Source: Nitrospirota bacterium (GTDB lineage Bacteria; Nitrospirota_A; Leptospirillia; Leptospirillales; Leptospirillaceae). Taken from it: a DNA stretch of 64,000 nt. Positions 41,218 to 50,319 of this stretch are shown here, piece after piece. A program made the translations under genes and the position numbers. The notes under the pieces are model-generated. The model worked only from the letters and a program-made list of their open reading frames with translations. It was not told the DNA's origin and did not search any database. Positions within the stretch are counted from its first letter, which is position 1. Each line of letters opens with the position of its first letter. Location: positions 22,778-86,777 of the forward strand of contig DAHWGX010000030.1 of NCBI GenBank assembly GCA_027335985.1. Reading direction: 5' to 3'.

Positions 41218-42483
41218 TCAGCACCGGCATGCGAATTCGCCGTTATTGCCGGGAGAATGGGGGAGATAGAGGAGGTAGAGAGTTTTTCCGAAGAAGAACG
41301 GCATTCCCAGGATGAAGGGAGGAGAAGAGGTTTCCGGAGAAAAATACAAGATGTCCCCTGCCAGTGACCGGTGTTCCCGAAGTCGCTCCGCGGCATTGCC
41401 GACTTGAACGGGGATTTTTCTGTCTTCACCTTGACGGTCCGGAATGAAAATGGAGATTGACGTTTCCCTGTCGGGGCAGGCGAGGTTGGAGAGGGGAGGC
41501 GAACAGGCGGGCATCTTCTGATCGGGGAGAACCAGGGCGGTTGTTCCCGTATCGAGACGACCGTAGAAGAGACGGGATGAACGTCCCGTTTTCGCCCGAA
41601 AAAATCCGTCCCGGTCCATGGGGAAAAATCGGACCCCCGGGGGAAGCCGGTTGTCCCGCGCGGTCCCGACCCCCAGAAGAAGCTCGCCCATAATCGGCCC
41701 GGTTCCGTTTTTCGGGATGCCGGGGAACCTCAGGACGATGCCGTTGTTGTCACTCTCCGCGCGCATGACGGGGTTTGCGATCGCCTCGCCCGGCGAAGGG
41801 GCGACAGGGCGGCATCCGGGTTCGGAACATTCGAAGTATGCCCCCCCGTCGACGCGGCCGGGCGAGACCCCCAGGATGCCATCGATTCCCGAAAGTGATC
41901 GTCCGTTCTCCCTTCCGCAGGGAGGCGGATGGGAAAAGGGGGACCTCCCCACGATCTGGATCGAAAGGTCGCGGACCGCCGGCTCGCCGCCGAGCGTGAC
42001 ATCCGCGGGGACGACCCGTCCCCACAGATGTGCGGTTCCGAACGGAAGACATTCCCAAAGGGAGCTCGTCTGGAGAAGAGGGGCCGGAAGCGCCTGGGCG
42101 GTCGGGATCGCCGACGGAAAAATCCGGAGTCCGGACGATCCGGTGTCGAGAAGCAGCCTTCGGACCGTGAAGCAGCGCTCAAGAACATTGCGAAGACAGA
42201 CTTTGGCCGAGACGGTCGGAATATTGATATCGGCGGGAGAATGCGATCGGCCCCCGGTCGCCTCCCCGACCGTGACGGGGAGGCGGTTCATCGAAGAAGA
42301 ATCCCCGGCCGGATGGCAGCCTGCCGCGAGGAGAAGGAAAAGAAGGGGGAGAAAAGCTCCGGTTCCCCGGAGGGTCGGAAGGAGGTACGGAGATTCGACG
42401 CTTCGGAAGAGATCCCCGGCCGGGGCTTCCCGGTCCTCTTCGGACAAGGGCTCCGGCCGGGGTGAGGGACGTTCGTCAGGCAA
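41218..42483 (-). CDS. DUF3443-like lipoprotein with two DTG motifs
   Basis: 421 aa from the TTG. The first ~40 residues may not be translated, since the lipoprotein signal (L-L-F-L-L-L-A-A-G-C, Cys56) begins late and a closer start is likely. The body has L-L-L-D-T-G-S-S-G-L-R (Asp113), G-I-D-G-I-L-G-V, and G-R-L-D-T-G-T-T (Asp311). That layout resembles a pepsin-like two-lobed aspartic protease and the DUF3443 family. It would be lipid-anchored and outside the inner membrane. It overlaps the end of the upstream lipoprotein gene by 8 bases, so the two are co-transcribed. Proteolytic activity is inferred only. Confidence 0.72.
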   Translation of the reverse strand: MPDERPSPRPEPLSEEDREAPAGDLFRSVESPYLLPTLRGTGAFLPLLFLLLAAGCHPAGDSSSMNRLPVTVGEATGGRSHSPADINIPTVSAKVCLRNVLERCFTVRRLLLDTGSSGLRIFPSAIPTAQALPAPLLQTSSLWECLPFGTAHLWGRVVPADVTLGGEPAVRDLSIQIVGRSPFSHPPPCGRENGRSLSGIDGILGVSPGRVDGGAYFECSEPGCRPVAPSPGEAIANPVMRAESDNNGIVLRFPGIPKNGTGPIMGELLLGVGTARDNRLPPGVRFFPMDRDGFFRAKTGRSSRLFYGRLDTGTTALVLPDQKMPACSPPLSNLACPDRETSISIFIPDRQGEDRKIPVQVGNAAERLREHRSLAGDILYFSPETSSPPFILGMPFFFGKTLYLLYLPHSPGNNGEFACRC

Positions 42484-43618
42484 AACTGCTCCACGACTCC
42501 GTGGTGGTCGTCGTTTTGCCGTTCACGACCTGGACGACCTGGACCTGCTGGTTCGGCTCGGCCGTGATGGTGATGCTGTTTCCGGTCGACGAATCGGTGA
42601 CGGTGATGCTGCCGGAGGTCGGGTAGGGGGGGGAGGCCGCCATGTCCATCGTCCAGGGGGACGAGGAGGTTCCGATGGTGACGGAGATGTTTCCGGAGAA
42701 AGAGGTGCCGATAAGGCCCGAATCGGACATGGTCATGGTCCCGTAAGTCTGAAACGACGACGGCAGTACCCCCTTCGGTTTCAGGGTCATGGTCATGTTC
42801 TGGTTCATGGCCAAGAGGGTGATGGTTCCGTTGGAGGTGGCGATCGTGAAGGACGATGATGAGGGGATGGATTGAACGGAGGTCAAGGTGACGGTGCCGG
42901 AGGCGCATGTTTCGGTGTTCGAAAACGATTGGGAGCCGGTCAGGGTCGACGACGATCCGCTGGTCGTTATCGTGAAACCGCTGCTGTATTGGATGGTGCC
43001 GGTAATAGGCCCTGGCATATAAAGAGATGATGCGCTTCCACATGATGAAGTAGACGTAGTTCCCGTATAGGCCATCGTCATGGTGCCGTTCATCGTCGTC
43101 CCGTCCATGGTGCAATTGCTGTAGGACATGGTCGACGAGGTTCCGTTCATCGTAAACGTCATGGTCCCGGCGCTGGAGCAGGGAAGGGTGGACGTGTTGG
43201 ATGAAAACGACCGGATCTCGGCGGGATCGAGGAGCGCGACGTTCCGCGCGAGTAGCGGGAAGGCCGGTCCCGAGATCAGGGAGACGGGCCCGGAGCCGTT
43301 CTGTTTCGCGAGCAGGATCTGGGACCGGATGAAGGCCGTCAGGTTGAAGGGTTTCGCGGGCGAGGTCGAGGTGACGGCCGTCCCGGAGGACGATCCCGAA
43401 CTCATGGACTGATTCACTGTGGAGGCCACCGACTTGACCACAGTGGCGGTGGATCCCGTCACTCCTCCCCCGACTCCCGTGCTTCCGCCACCCCCGCAGG
43501 AAGCGGTCGCGAGAAGGGCCGCGAGGAGAACGGGACCCGTAGCCTTACTCAGGATCTGTTTCAACGGCGTTCCTGGCGCTCCCTTTGGCATGGCGCCCTG
43601 ATTTCCCTGCAAGTTCAT
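42476..43618 (-). CDS. Ser/Thr/Met-rich lipoprotein
   Basis: 380 aa from ATG 43618, which follows a very strong GGAGGAGG. A signal peptide ends in L-A-T-A-S-C-G-G-G-G (lipoprotein Cys, Gly linker). The body is low in charge and rich in Ser, Thr, Gly and Met, with short alternating strands (T-M-T-F-T-M-N-G-T, M-N-G-T-M-T-M), and four isolated Cys that may pair. It looks like an extended beta structure on the cell surface. Function unknown. A TTGCAA-N16-TATTAT promoter lies upstream. It is paired with the DUF3443-like gene. Confidence 0.75.
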   Translation of the reverse strand: MNLQGNQGAMPKGAPGTPLKQILSKATGPVLLAALLATASCGGGGSTGVGGGVTGSTATVVKSVASTVNQSMSSGSSSGTAVTSTSPAKPFNLTAFIRSQILLAKQNGSGPVSLISGPAFPLLARNVALLDPAEIRSFSSNTSTLPCSSAGTMTFTMNGTSSTMSYSNCTMDGTTMNGTMTMAYTGTTSTSSCGSASSLYMPGPITGTIQYSSGFTITTSGSSSTLTGSQSFSNTETCASGTVTLTSVQSIPSSSSFTIATSNGTITLLAMNQNMTMTLKPKGVLPSSFQTYGTMTMSDSGLIGTSFSGNISVTIGTSSSPWTMDMAASPPYPTSGSITVTDSSTGNSITITAEPNQQVQVVQVVNGKTTTTTESWSSFA

Positions 43619-43704
43619 GGATCCTCCTCCGCGAGTGTTGTTGGAAGCCTTCATGCACGATGAATTTTTCTAGCATCTGGACATGAGCCGGTCTGCCGAA
43701 AAAA

Positions 43705-43732
43705 ATAATATCATACATTTATCAGATTGCAA
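43705..43732 (-). promoter_or_regulatory. Candidate promoter of the lipoprotein pair
   Basis: Minus strand TTGCAA (43727-43732), 16 bases, TATTAT (43705-43710), in a short A+T-rich gap about 90 bases before the start codon. Confidence 0.5.
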
Positions 43733-43822
43733 AAATTTCTGACACGCGACAGACAGATACCACTCTTCTCGGCACTTTTTGCGAGGTCTTTAGAGAAATG
43801 GCAAGAGACGGTTGAACGCTCC

Positions 43823-44941
43823 TCACCCGATCCGTTTTCGGAAGAAGTGGCCGGCCAGAAGGAGAGATCCGATTCCGATGGCGGCGAGGGCCCCGTATTC
43901 GGGGAGCAGGATCCGGACGCCGGCCCCCTTGAGGAAGACCTCCCGCAGGATCACGAGGAAATAACGAAGTGGATCGACGAGCGTCATCTCCTGGATGAAT
44001 GGGGGCATGTTGGCGATCGGGGTCGCGAAACCCGAGAGGATGATGGAGGGAACGAGAAAGAGAAAGGCCCCCAGGAGACCCTGCTGCTGGGTGGCGACCA
44101 GCGAGGAGATCATGAGTCCGACCCCCAGTCCCGACAGGGTGAAGAGGAAGATCCCCAGATAGAGGGCAAAAAGGGATCCTCGAAGAGGGATGTGGAAGAG
44201 AAAGACGGCGACCAGGACGATGACGGTGGATTCGGCGAAACCGATAACGAACCCGGGAATGATCTTTCCCATGATGATGTCGAAAGGGCGCAGCGGAGTC
44301 ACCAGGAGCTGGTCGAAGGTCCCGTCCTCCCGCTCCCGTGCCACCGACAGGGCCGTGACAAGAAGGGAGACCACCAGGGTCAGGAGACCCACGATCCCCG
44401 GCACGATGAACCACCGGCTCTTGAGGTTGGGATTGTACCAGGCCCGGATCGAGAGGGGCGCGATAGGCGGAGTCAGACCGTTCTGGGCCACAAAGGCGTC
44501 GTTGTAGCCCTGGACGATGGTCTGCACGTATCCCATGAGGATCATGGCCGTGTTGCTCTGGCGTCCGTCCACCAGAGCTTCCACCGTCCCCTGGCGCCCC
44601 CCCAGAAGATCACGGCTGAAGGTGTTCCTGATGTGAAGGACCAGAAGGACCTTCCGGTTGTCGATGAGGGATCGGACCTCCCCTTCGGAGTCGACTGTCT
44701 TCAGGAGACGGAAGTTGGGGGATCCGGAGAATCGCGCCAGGACTTGCCGGGAGTAGAGACCCGGGTCCTCGTTCCAGACGGCGTAGGAGATGTGGTTCAG
44801 ATCGAAGGTCGCCGCGTAGCTGAAGACGATGAGCTGGACGAGCGGGGGGACGATCAGGACCATGCGGGACTTCTTGTCCCGGAGAAGCGCCAGGAACTCC
44901 TTCTGGGCGAGCCTCAGGATGCGGAGCGCGAGCGCCTTCAC
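43823..44941 (-). CDS. ABC-2 type transporter permease (distal)
   Basis: 372 aa. An N-terminal helix (residues ~25-45) is followed by a large extracytoplasmic loop and five C-terminal helices with the ABC-2 signature (A-R-E-R-E-D-G-T-F-D-Q-L-L-V-T-P-L). The GTG start overlaps the stop of the preceding permease (GTGA). Last gene of the exporter operon, homologous in layout to YbhR/YhhJ-type permeases. Confidence 0.92.
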   Translation of the reverse strand: MKALALRILRLAQKEFLALLRDKKSRMVLIVPPLVQLIVFSYAATFDLNHISYAVWNEDPGLYSRQVLARFSGSPNFRLLKTVDSEGEVRSLIDNRKVLLVLHIRNTFSRDLLGGRQGTVEALVDGRQSNTAMILMGYVQTIVQGYNDAFVAQNGLTPPIAPLSIRAWYNPNLKSRWFIVPGIVGLLTLVVSLLVTALSVAREREDGTFDQLLVTPLRPFDIIMGKIIPGFVIGFAESTVIVLVAVFLFHIPLRGSLFALYLGIFLFTLSGLGVGLMISSLVATQQQGLLGAFLFLVPSIILSGFATPIANMPPFIQEMTLVDPLRYFLVILREVFLKGAGVRILLPEYGALAAIGIGSLLLAGHFFRKRIG

Positions 44942-46077
44942 AGGATCCTCTTCCGGCTGATCCGGACCAGAAGCGCGAACAGGAAGAGGGAAAAGGCGAG
45001 GAGGGCGATCGCGTTGGGAACGATCACCCCCGGGATGTTTCCGGCGAGAAAGACCGACTGGAGGATGGTCACGAAGTAAGAGGCCGGAATGATGTGGGTC
45101 AGCACCCGGATGAAGAGGGGCATCGAGTGGATGTCGAAAATGAACCCCGAGAGGATGAAGGCCGGCAGAAAGGTGAAGACGATGGCGATCTGGCCCGCGA
45201 CGAACTGGTTCTTCGAGACGGTCGAGATGACGAGACCCATCCCCAGGGCCGTCGTGAGGAAAAGGGCCGAGGTCAGGAAGAGGACCCCGAGCGTTCCCCT
45301 GAGGGGGACCTCGAAGAGAAAATGGCCCATGATCACGGAGACTGCCATGCCGATCATCCCGAGAATGAAATAGGGAACGAACTTTCCCAGCAGGATTTCC
45401 CCGATCGTCACAGGGGTCGAAAAAAGAGACTCGAGGGTTCCCCGCTCCCATTCCCGGGCGACGATCATCGAGGTCAGGAGGGCGCCGATCAGTGTCATGA
45501 TCACGGCGATCAGGCCGGGCACGAGAAAGTCCCGGCTCCGGCTCTCGGGGTTGAACCAGATGCGGACGTCGAGGGCGACCGGCTGGAAGGAGAGCGCCCG
45601 TCCGCGCTGGTTCCGCAAGCCGATCCAGGTGTTCCAGGTGTTGCTCAGGTAGCCTTCCACGAGCCGGGCCGTATTGTCGTCGACTCCGTCCACCACGACG
45701 TGCGCGCCGTGGGTCCGGAAGGACTCGATCGAGCGTCCGAAGTTTTCCCGGAGCCAGAGGATCCCCTCCACATCCTGGCGCCGGAGGGCCTCCACGGCCG
45801 AGCGGATGTCGGGATAGCTCCGGGGAACGAACCAGGGGGACTGCCGGAGACCCGCCACGAATCCTTCCGATGCCGGCGTCCGGCTCTCGGCGACGACGGC
45901 GATCGGCACGTGGCGGGCGTCGAGAGAGACCCCGTAGCCAAAGATCAAAAGGAGCAGGACCGGGAGGACGATCGCGATCGCCAGACTCGAGGGATCCCGG
46001 ACGATCTGGAGCGACTCCTTTCTGATCAGGGCCCGGATCCGGATCCATCGTTCGCGGGGGGAGGCCTGGGAGGTCAT
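44938..46077 (-). CDS. ABC-2 type transporter permease (proximal)
   Basis: 379 aa with the same architecture: first helix at ~32-50, a loop of ~150 residues, then A-R-E-W-E-R-G-T-L-E-S-L-F-S-T-P-V and five helices. ATG 46077 overlaps the ATPase stop (ATGA). It likely forms a heterodimeric channel with the next permease (YbhS-like). Confidence 0.92.
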   Translation of the reverse strand: MTSQASPRERWIRIRALIRKESLQIVRDPSSLAIAIVLPVLLLLIFGYGVSLDARHVPIAVVAESRTPASEGFVAGLRQSPWFVPRSYPDIRSAVEALRRQDVEGILWLRENFGRSIESFRTHGAHVVVDGVDDNTARLVEGYLSNTWNTWIGLRNQRGRALSFQPVALDVRIWFNPESRSRDFLVPGLIAVIMTLIGALLTSMIVAREWERGTLESLFSTPVTIGEILLGKFVPYFILGMIGMAVSVIMGHFLFEVPLRGTLGVLFLTSALFLTTALGMGLVISTVSKNQFVAGQIAIVFTFLPAFILSGFIFDIHSMPLFIRVLTHIIPASYFVTILQSVFLAGNIPGVIVPNAIALLAFSLFLFALLVRISRKRIL

Positions 46078-47858
46078 GCCGACTCCTCCGCTTGGGGGAC
46101 GCCTTCGAGGAGGCGGATGAAGGCGTCCTCCAGCGTCGGGTCGGGGGTCTCCGGAGTCCGGGCCCTGGCCCGGATCTCGGCGGGGGATCCCAGGGCGAGC
46201 AGCCGTCCCTGGGCCATGATCGCCACCCGGTCGCAGTACTCCGCTTCGGCCATGAAGTGGGTGGTGACCAGAACCGAAACGCCCCAGAGGGAGATCTGGC
46301 TGATCGTCCGCCAGAACTCCCGGCGGGCCACCGGATCCACTCCGCTCGTCGGCTCGTCCAGAAGAAGGATGGAGGGCTCGTGGGCGAGGGAGGCGGCGAG
46401 GGCCAGCCTTTGGCGAAAGCCCAGAGGGAGGAGCCCCGCCGATTCGTCCCGGTAGGGGAGGAGTTCGAAGAAGGCCTCGATCTCCGCGATCCGTTCCCGC
46501 TGGCGCTTGCCGGACATCCCATAGGCGCTGGTGAAAAAGACCAGGTTCTGATGGACGGTCAGCTGGGAATAAAGCGAGAACTTCTGGGACATGTATCCCA
46601 GCCGCCCCCGAATTTCGGCCACCCGGGATCCCAGGACATCCTCTCCATCGATTTTCAGCTCCCCCGAGGTCGGAAGGAGAAGTCCCGACAGCATTCGGAA
46701 GGTTGTGGTCTTTCCCGCTCCGTTGGCGCCCAGAAGTCCGAAGATCTCTCCCCGGCCCACGGAGAATGTCAGGTGGTCGACGGCCCGAAAGGCGCCGAAA
46801 TCGCGCGTCAGGTCCCGGATGACGATGGCCGCTTCGTGTCCCCCGTCGGCGAGTCCGGTTTTTCTGTTCTGCCATCCCAGATTTTCAGGAGAGGGGCCGT
46901 CCCTGCGGCCCTTCCCGGTCCCCCTGGCGAGGCGCTGCATGAAGGCGTCCTCGAAACGGGGGGGGACGGGATCGATCCGGGGGTCGGCGATTTCCGCCGG
47001 AAGGGAGGGAGGATCGGTTCCTTCGGTCACGACGCGGACGAAGGTCTCCTCCCCCACCGCATCGAGGATCCCCGGAGCGCGGGCCAGGACGGGCTCGAGC
47101 TTCCGGGGCGACCAGGAGGGATCGACCACATGGAAAACGCGGCCCCGGGCCTCCGAGACGAGATCCTCCGGCCGCCCTTCCCCCAGGACCTTGCCGGCAT
47201 AGAGGATCACGACCCGGTCGAACCGGCTGGCCTCGTCCATATAGGCCGTGCTGACCAGAAGGGTCGTCCTTTTTTCCCGGACCTGCCGGGTCAGGATCTC
47301 CCAGAGCTCCCGGCGGGAGACCGGGTCGACCCCCACCGTCGGTTCGTCGAGGAGGAGGAGCGGCGGGGCGTGGACGAGGGAGCAGGCGACCCCCAGCTTC
47401 TGCTTCATCCCCCCGGAAAGTTTGCCGGCGAGCCGGGAGCGGAAGGGGCCCAGCGCGGTCATCGACAGGAGGGGGGCGTAGAGCTCGGCCCTTTTTTCCG
47501 CGGGAACGCCGTGGAGATCGGCGTGGAGGTCGAGGTTCTCTCCCACGGTCAGGTCTTCGTAGAGGCCGAACTTCTGCGGCATGTATCCAAGGTGGCGCTG
47601 GAGGGCGGGGGCTTCGGTGGCGGGGTCGAAGCCCAGGATGGTTGCCCGGCCGCTGTCGGCTCCCAGGATGCCGGCCAGAATGCGCAATAAAGTGGTCTTT
47701 CCTGCGCCGTCCGGACCGATGAGTCCCGTGATGGTCCCTTCGGCCACGTCGAAGGAGACGTCTTCGAGGGCCCGGATGACGCCGCGGGGGGAGCGGAAGG
47801 TCCGGACGATCTTCCGGACCGAGAGGGCCGGAGAGGGGGGAGGGCTATCCGCCGCCAT
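46074..47858 (-). CDS. Fused double ABC transporter ATPase (YbhF-like)
   Basis: 594 aa with two complete ABC ATPase domains. The first has Walker A G-P-D-G-A-G-K-T-T, signature L-S-G-G-M-K-Q-K and Walker B L-L-L-L-D-E-P-T. The second has Walker A G-A-N-G-A-G-K-T-T, Walker B L-L-L-D-E-P-T, and the signature reads L-P-L-G-F-R-Q-R rather than LSGG, so the two sites are asymmetric. A linker of ~90 residues joins them. It powers the two permeases. It overlaps the HlyD-type gene by 14 bases. Confidence 0.93.
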   Translation of the reverse strand: MAADSPPPSPALSVRKIVRTFRSPRGVIRALEDVSFDVAEGTITGLIGPDGAGKTTLLRILAGILGADSGRATILGFDPATEAPALQRHLGYMPQKFGLYEDLTVGENLDLHADLHGVPAEKRAELYAPLLSMTALGPFRSRLAGKLSGGMKQKLGVACSLVHAPPLLLLDEPTVGVDPVSRRELWEILTRQVREKRTTLLVSTAYMDEASRFDRVVILYAGKVLGEGRPEDLVSEARGRVFHVVDPSWSPRKLEPVLARAPGILDAVGEETFVRVVTEGTDPPSLPAEIADPRIDPVPPRFEDAFMQRLARGTGKGRRDGPSPENLGWQNRKTGLADGGHEAAIVIRDLTRDFGAFRAVDHLTFSVGRGEIFGLLGANGAGKTTTFRMLSGLLLPTSGELKIDGEDVLGSRVAEIRGRLGYMSQKFSLYSQLTVHQNLVFFTSAYGMSGKRQRERIAEIEAFFELLPYRDESAGLLPLGFRQRLALAASLAHEPSILLLDEPTSGVDPVARREFWRTISQISLWGVSVLVTTHFMAEAEYCDRVAIMAQGRLLALGSPAEIRARARTPETPDPTLEDAFIRLLEGVPQAEESA

Positions 47859-48750
47859 GGATCGTCTCGGCCGAAGAGCCGTCCGGGCAGGCGACCGGAC
47901 GGGCCGGTCCGTCGAGCAAGGGAATCGTCACCGTTACCGGCATCCCGAGCCTCAGCTTGACTGTCGGACAGGAGAGATAGACCCGGGCCCGGTAGACGAG
48001 GATGGTCCGCTGATGCAGCGTCTGGACCTCCTTGGGCGTAAATTCCGCGGAGGGCGAGATGTAGCCGACGTAGCCCACGAATGTCTCCCCGGGAAAGGAG
48101 TCCGAGGTGACGAAGGCGCTCATTCCCTGGTGGATCTTTCCGAGTTCCGGCTCCTCGATGTAGACCCGGGCCCAGAGGGGACGGGTGCGGGCAAGAGTGT
48201 AGACCGGGGACTGGGGAAAGGCCATGTCGCCCGGCTCGAGGATCCGGTTCTGGACGATCCCGTCGACGGGGGCATAGACCTTCGTGTCGTCGAGCTGGCG
48301 GGTGTCGTAGGCCAGCTGGGCCTTGTCCTTTTTAACAGAGGCGCGGGCCATGTCCAGGGCGGCCCGTGCGTCATCCTTCTGCTGGCGGGAATTGAAGGAG
48401 GCCTGGGTCAGGCGCCTGACCCGCGCCCAGGTCCGCTCCGCGTCGAGGCGCTGGGCCCGGTCCCGTTCGAGGGCCCGGCTGTCGGCGTCCACGAGGTCCT
48501 GATAGCGGATGGGATCCATGATGGCCATCAGGGTTCCCGCCTTCACCGGAGCCCCCTCCACATAGAGAAGCTTCAGAATGCGGCCGGTGTCGTGAAAGGC
48601 GAGCTGGACCTCCCGAAGGTCGATGTTCCCGTAGAGGACCAGGGCGTCGGTCCGGGTCCTGGTCCGGTGGGTGGCCCAAAACCAGAGGCCGCCCCCCACA
48701 AGGAGGAGAAGGAGAAAGGCGATGATCGGTCGTAGGGGCTTGGAAGCCAT
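47845..48750 (-). CDS. Periplasmic adaptor, HlyD/YbhG-like
   Basis: 301 aa. An N-terminal membrane anchor (residues ~7-26) precedes a lipoyl half-motif (G-N-I-D-L-R-E-V-Q-L-A-F), a helical hairpin rich in Arg/Ala/Asp (~75-145), and the second lipoyl half (A-P-V-D-G-I-V). It bridges the inner-membrane ABC unit to the TolC channel. It is second in the operon. Confidence 0.91.
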   Translation of the reverse strand: MASKPLRPIIAFLLLLLVGGGLWFWATHRTRTRTDALVLYGNIDLREVQLAFHDTGRILKLLYVEGAPVKAGTLMAIMDPIRYQDLVDADSRALERDRAQRLDAERTWARVRRLTQASFNSRQQKDDARAALDMARASVKKDKAQLAYDTRQLDDTKVYAPVDGIVQNRILEPGDMAFPQSPVYTLARTRPLWARVYIEEPELGKIHQGMSAFVTSDSFPGETFVGYVGYISPSAEFTPKEVQTLHQRTILVYRARVYLSCPTVKLRLGMPVTVTIPLLDGPARPVACPDGSSAETIHGGG

Positions 48751-48783
48751 GGAATCTCCTCGAATCCGCCAAAGGCGGCACGA

Positions 48784-50220
48784 TCAGGGGGTCGTTCCCC
48801 CGACGCTCCCCGGGGGAGCGATGGTTCCCCGGGCATACTGATAGGCCACGTAACCGTTCATCAGCAGGTATCGGGCCCGGATCACCGATTCACGGGCCTG
48901 CCGGAGAGCGGTCTGGGCGTCCATGACGTCGACGGACTGCACCTGCCCCTGCCGGTAGGCTTCTTCCACAAGAGTGTCGTTCTTCTGGGCGTTCTCCTCC
49001 TCCGTCAGGGCCTCCTCCAGCTGCTGGCGGGCATCCGAAATGGAGATGGCGGCCTTTCTGAGATCGGCCGCCACCTGGAGGCGGACCGATTCCCGGGTGT
49101 CGAGGGCGGCCATGAGGTCGGAGCGTGCCTTCGCCGTCTGATGGACCATGTAGCCCCCCTCGAAGATCGGGATCGTCAGGGCTCCCCCGAAGTTGAAGGT
49201 GGAGTAGGGGCTGTTGTTCGGAATGTAGGTGAATGGCAGCGCCCCGCGTGGAAGCGTGGCGGTGAAGGACTGGAAGAGGGCGTTCAGGGTCGGATAGTTC
49301 TGTGACCGGGAATTTTTGAGTCCGGCCCGCGCCGCTTCGACGTCGGCCCGGGCCTCCTTCCATTCGGGGCGATGGGAGAGGGCGACAGAAAGATCCCTGT
49401 CCGGGTCGGGGACGGAAATCTCGTTGGGATCCCGGGCCACCTCCTGGGCCACGAGGCGGACGTCGCCCCGAAGGCCCAGGATCTGGGCGAGGTTCACGGA
49501 ATCGGTCCGGACCTGGTCCCGGGAGCGGATGAGGGCCAGCCGGGCTTCTTCGACGTTCACGCGTCCCCGTGTGACGTCGAGGACGATCCCCGAGCCCGTG
49601 GCATAGCGAAGCCGGGCGCGGGCCAACTGGAGGGAGGCGTCCTCGAGGCTCTTCTCGTCCGCCAGGACCTGGTGCTGGTCGGCCAGGAGGGTGAAGAAGC
49701 CGGATTCGGCGTCCCGGACCGTCTGGAACCAAAGGGTTTCTTTCCGGGCCTCCTCCGCCCGGTAGGACCAGCGGCTCTGGTCGACCTGGGAGCCGGTCTT
49801 CCCGAAATCCAGGAGATCTTCGGTCAGGGTGATGGTCAAAAGGTTCAGGTCCTGATAGGCGTAGCCGGGAAAGAGAAAGAAACCGAAAAGGCTGTTTCCG
49901 TAGAGGGTCTGGAAGCTCGCAGACAGCTGGGGGTAATTCGCGGCCCGGGCCTGTCCGACGACCGCGTGGGCGCTCCTGACCCGCGCCGTTTCGGCCTTGA
50001 GGGCGGGACGGGCCGCAAGGGCCCGGGAGACGGCCCCCTCGAGCGTCACGGGGGTGGCCGGAGGATCTTCGGCGGCCAAGGCCGCCAAAGGGACGGAAAG
50101 ATCGGGCAGGAACAGTGTGCCGGTATTCAAGAGGAGGAACAGGGCGGAGACGTGAAGAAGGTTCGGAAGGAGACCCCGATGCCAGATGGAAAAGGACCTC
50201 CTTCTGATGGACTTTTTCAC
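48784..50220 (-). CDS. TolC-family outer-membrane efflux protein
   Basis: 478 aa from a GTG behind GGAGAG. A signal peptide (core ~17-40, cleavage near L-A-A-E-D) precedes two repeats of the outer-membrane efflux domain with long helices (A-R-P-A-L-K-A-E-T-A-R-V-R-S-A and R-P-E-W-K-E-A-R-A-D-V-E-A-A). First gene of a tolC-hlyD-ABC-permease-permease operon. The set is a complete tripartite exporter. The substrate is not indicated. Confidence 0.92.
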   Translation of the reverse strand: MKKSIRRRSFSIWHRGLLPNLLHVSALFLLLNTGTLFLPDLSVPLAALAAEDPPATPVTLEGAVSRALAARPALKAETARVRSAHAVVGQARAANYPQLSASFQTLYGNSLFGFFLFPGYAYQDLNLLTITLTEDLLDFGKTGSQVDQSRWSYRAEEARKETLWFQTVRDAESGFFTLLADQHQVLADEKSLEDASLQLARARLRYATGSGIVLDVTRGRVNVEEARLALIRSRDQVRTDSVNLAQILGLRGDVRLVAQEVARDPNEISVPDPDRDLSVALSHRPEWKEARADVEAARAGLKNSRSQNYPTLNALFQSFTATLPRGALPFTYIPNNSPYSTFNFGGALTIPIFEGGYMVHQTAKARSDLMAALDTRESVRLQVAADLRKAAISISDARQQLEEALTEEENAQKNDTLVEEAYRQGQVQSVDVMDAQTALRQARESVIRARYLLMNGYVAYQYARGTIAPPGSVGGTTP

Positions 50221-50319
50221 GTGTCTCTCCAAAAAACGGCGCGGCGGACGGGTCGGCCCATGAAGGATCCTTTTGTTTTTGAATCGTACCATGGTTCGGG
50301 CGGTCCTTCAAGGACGGTC

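Noticed and set aside
45094..46455. Long plus-strand frame over the ABC permease and ATPase genes
   Set aside because: It is rich in Asp/Gly/Arg/His as expected for an antisense shadow, and the minus-strand genes are certain.
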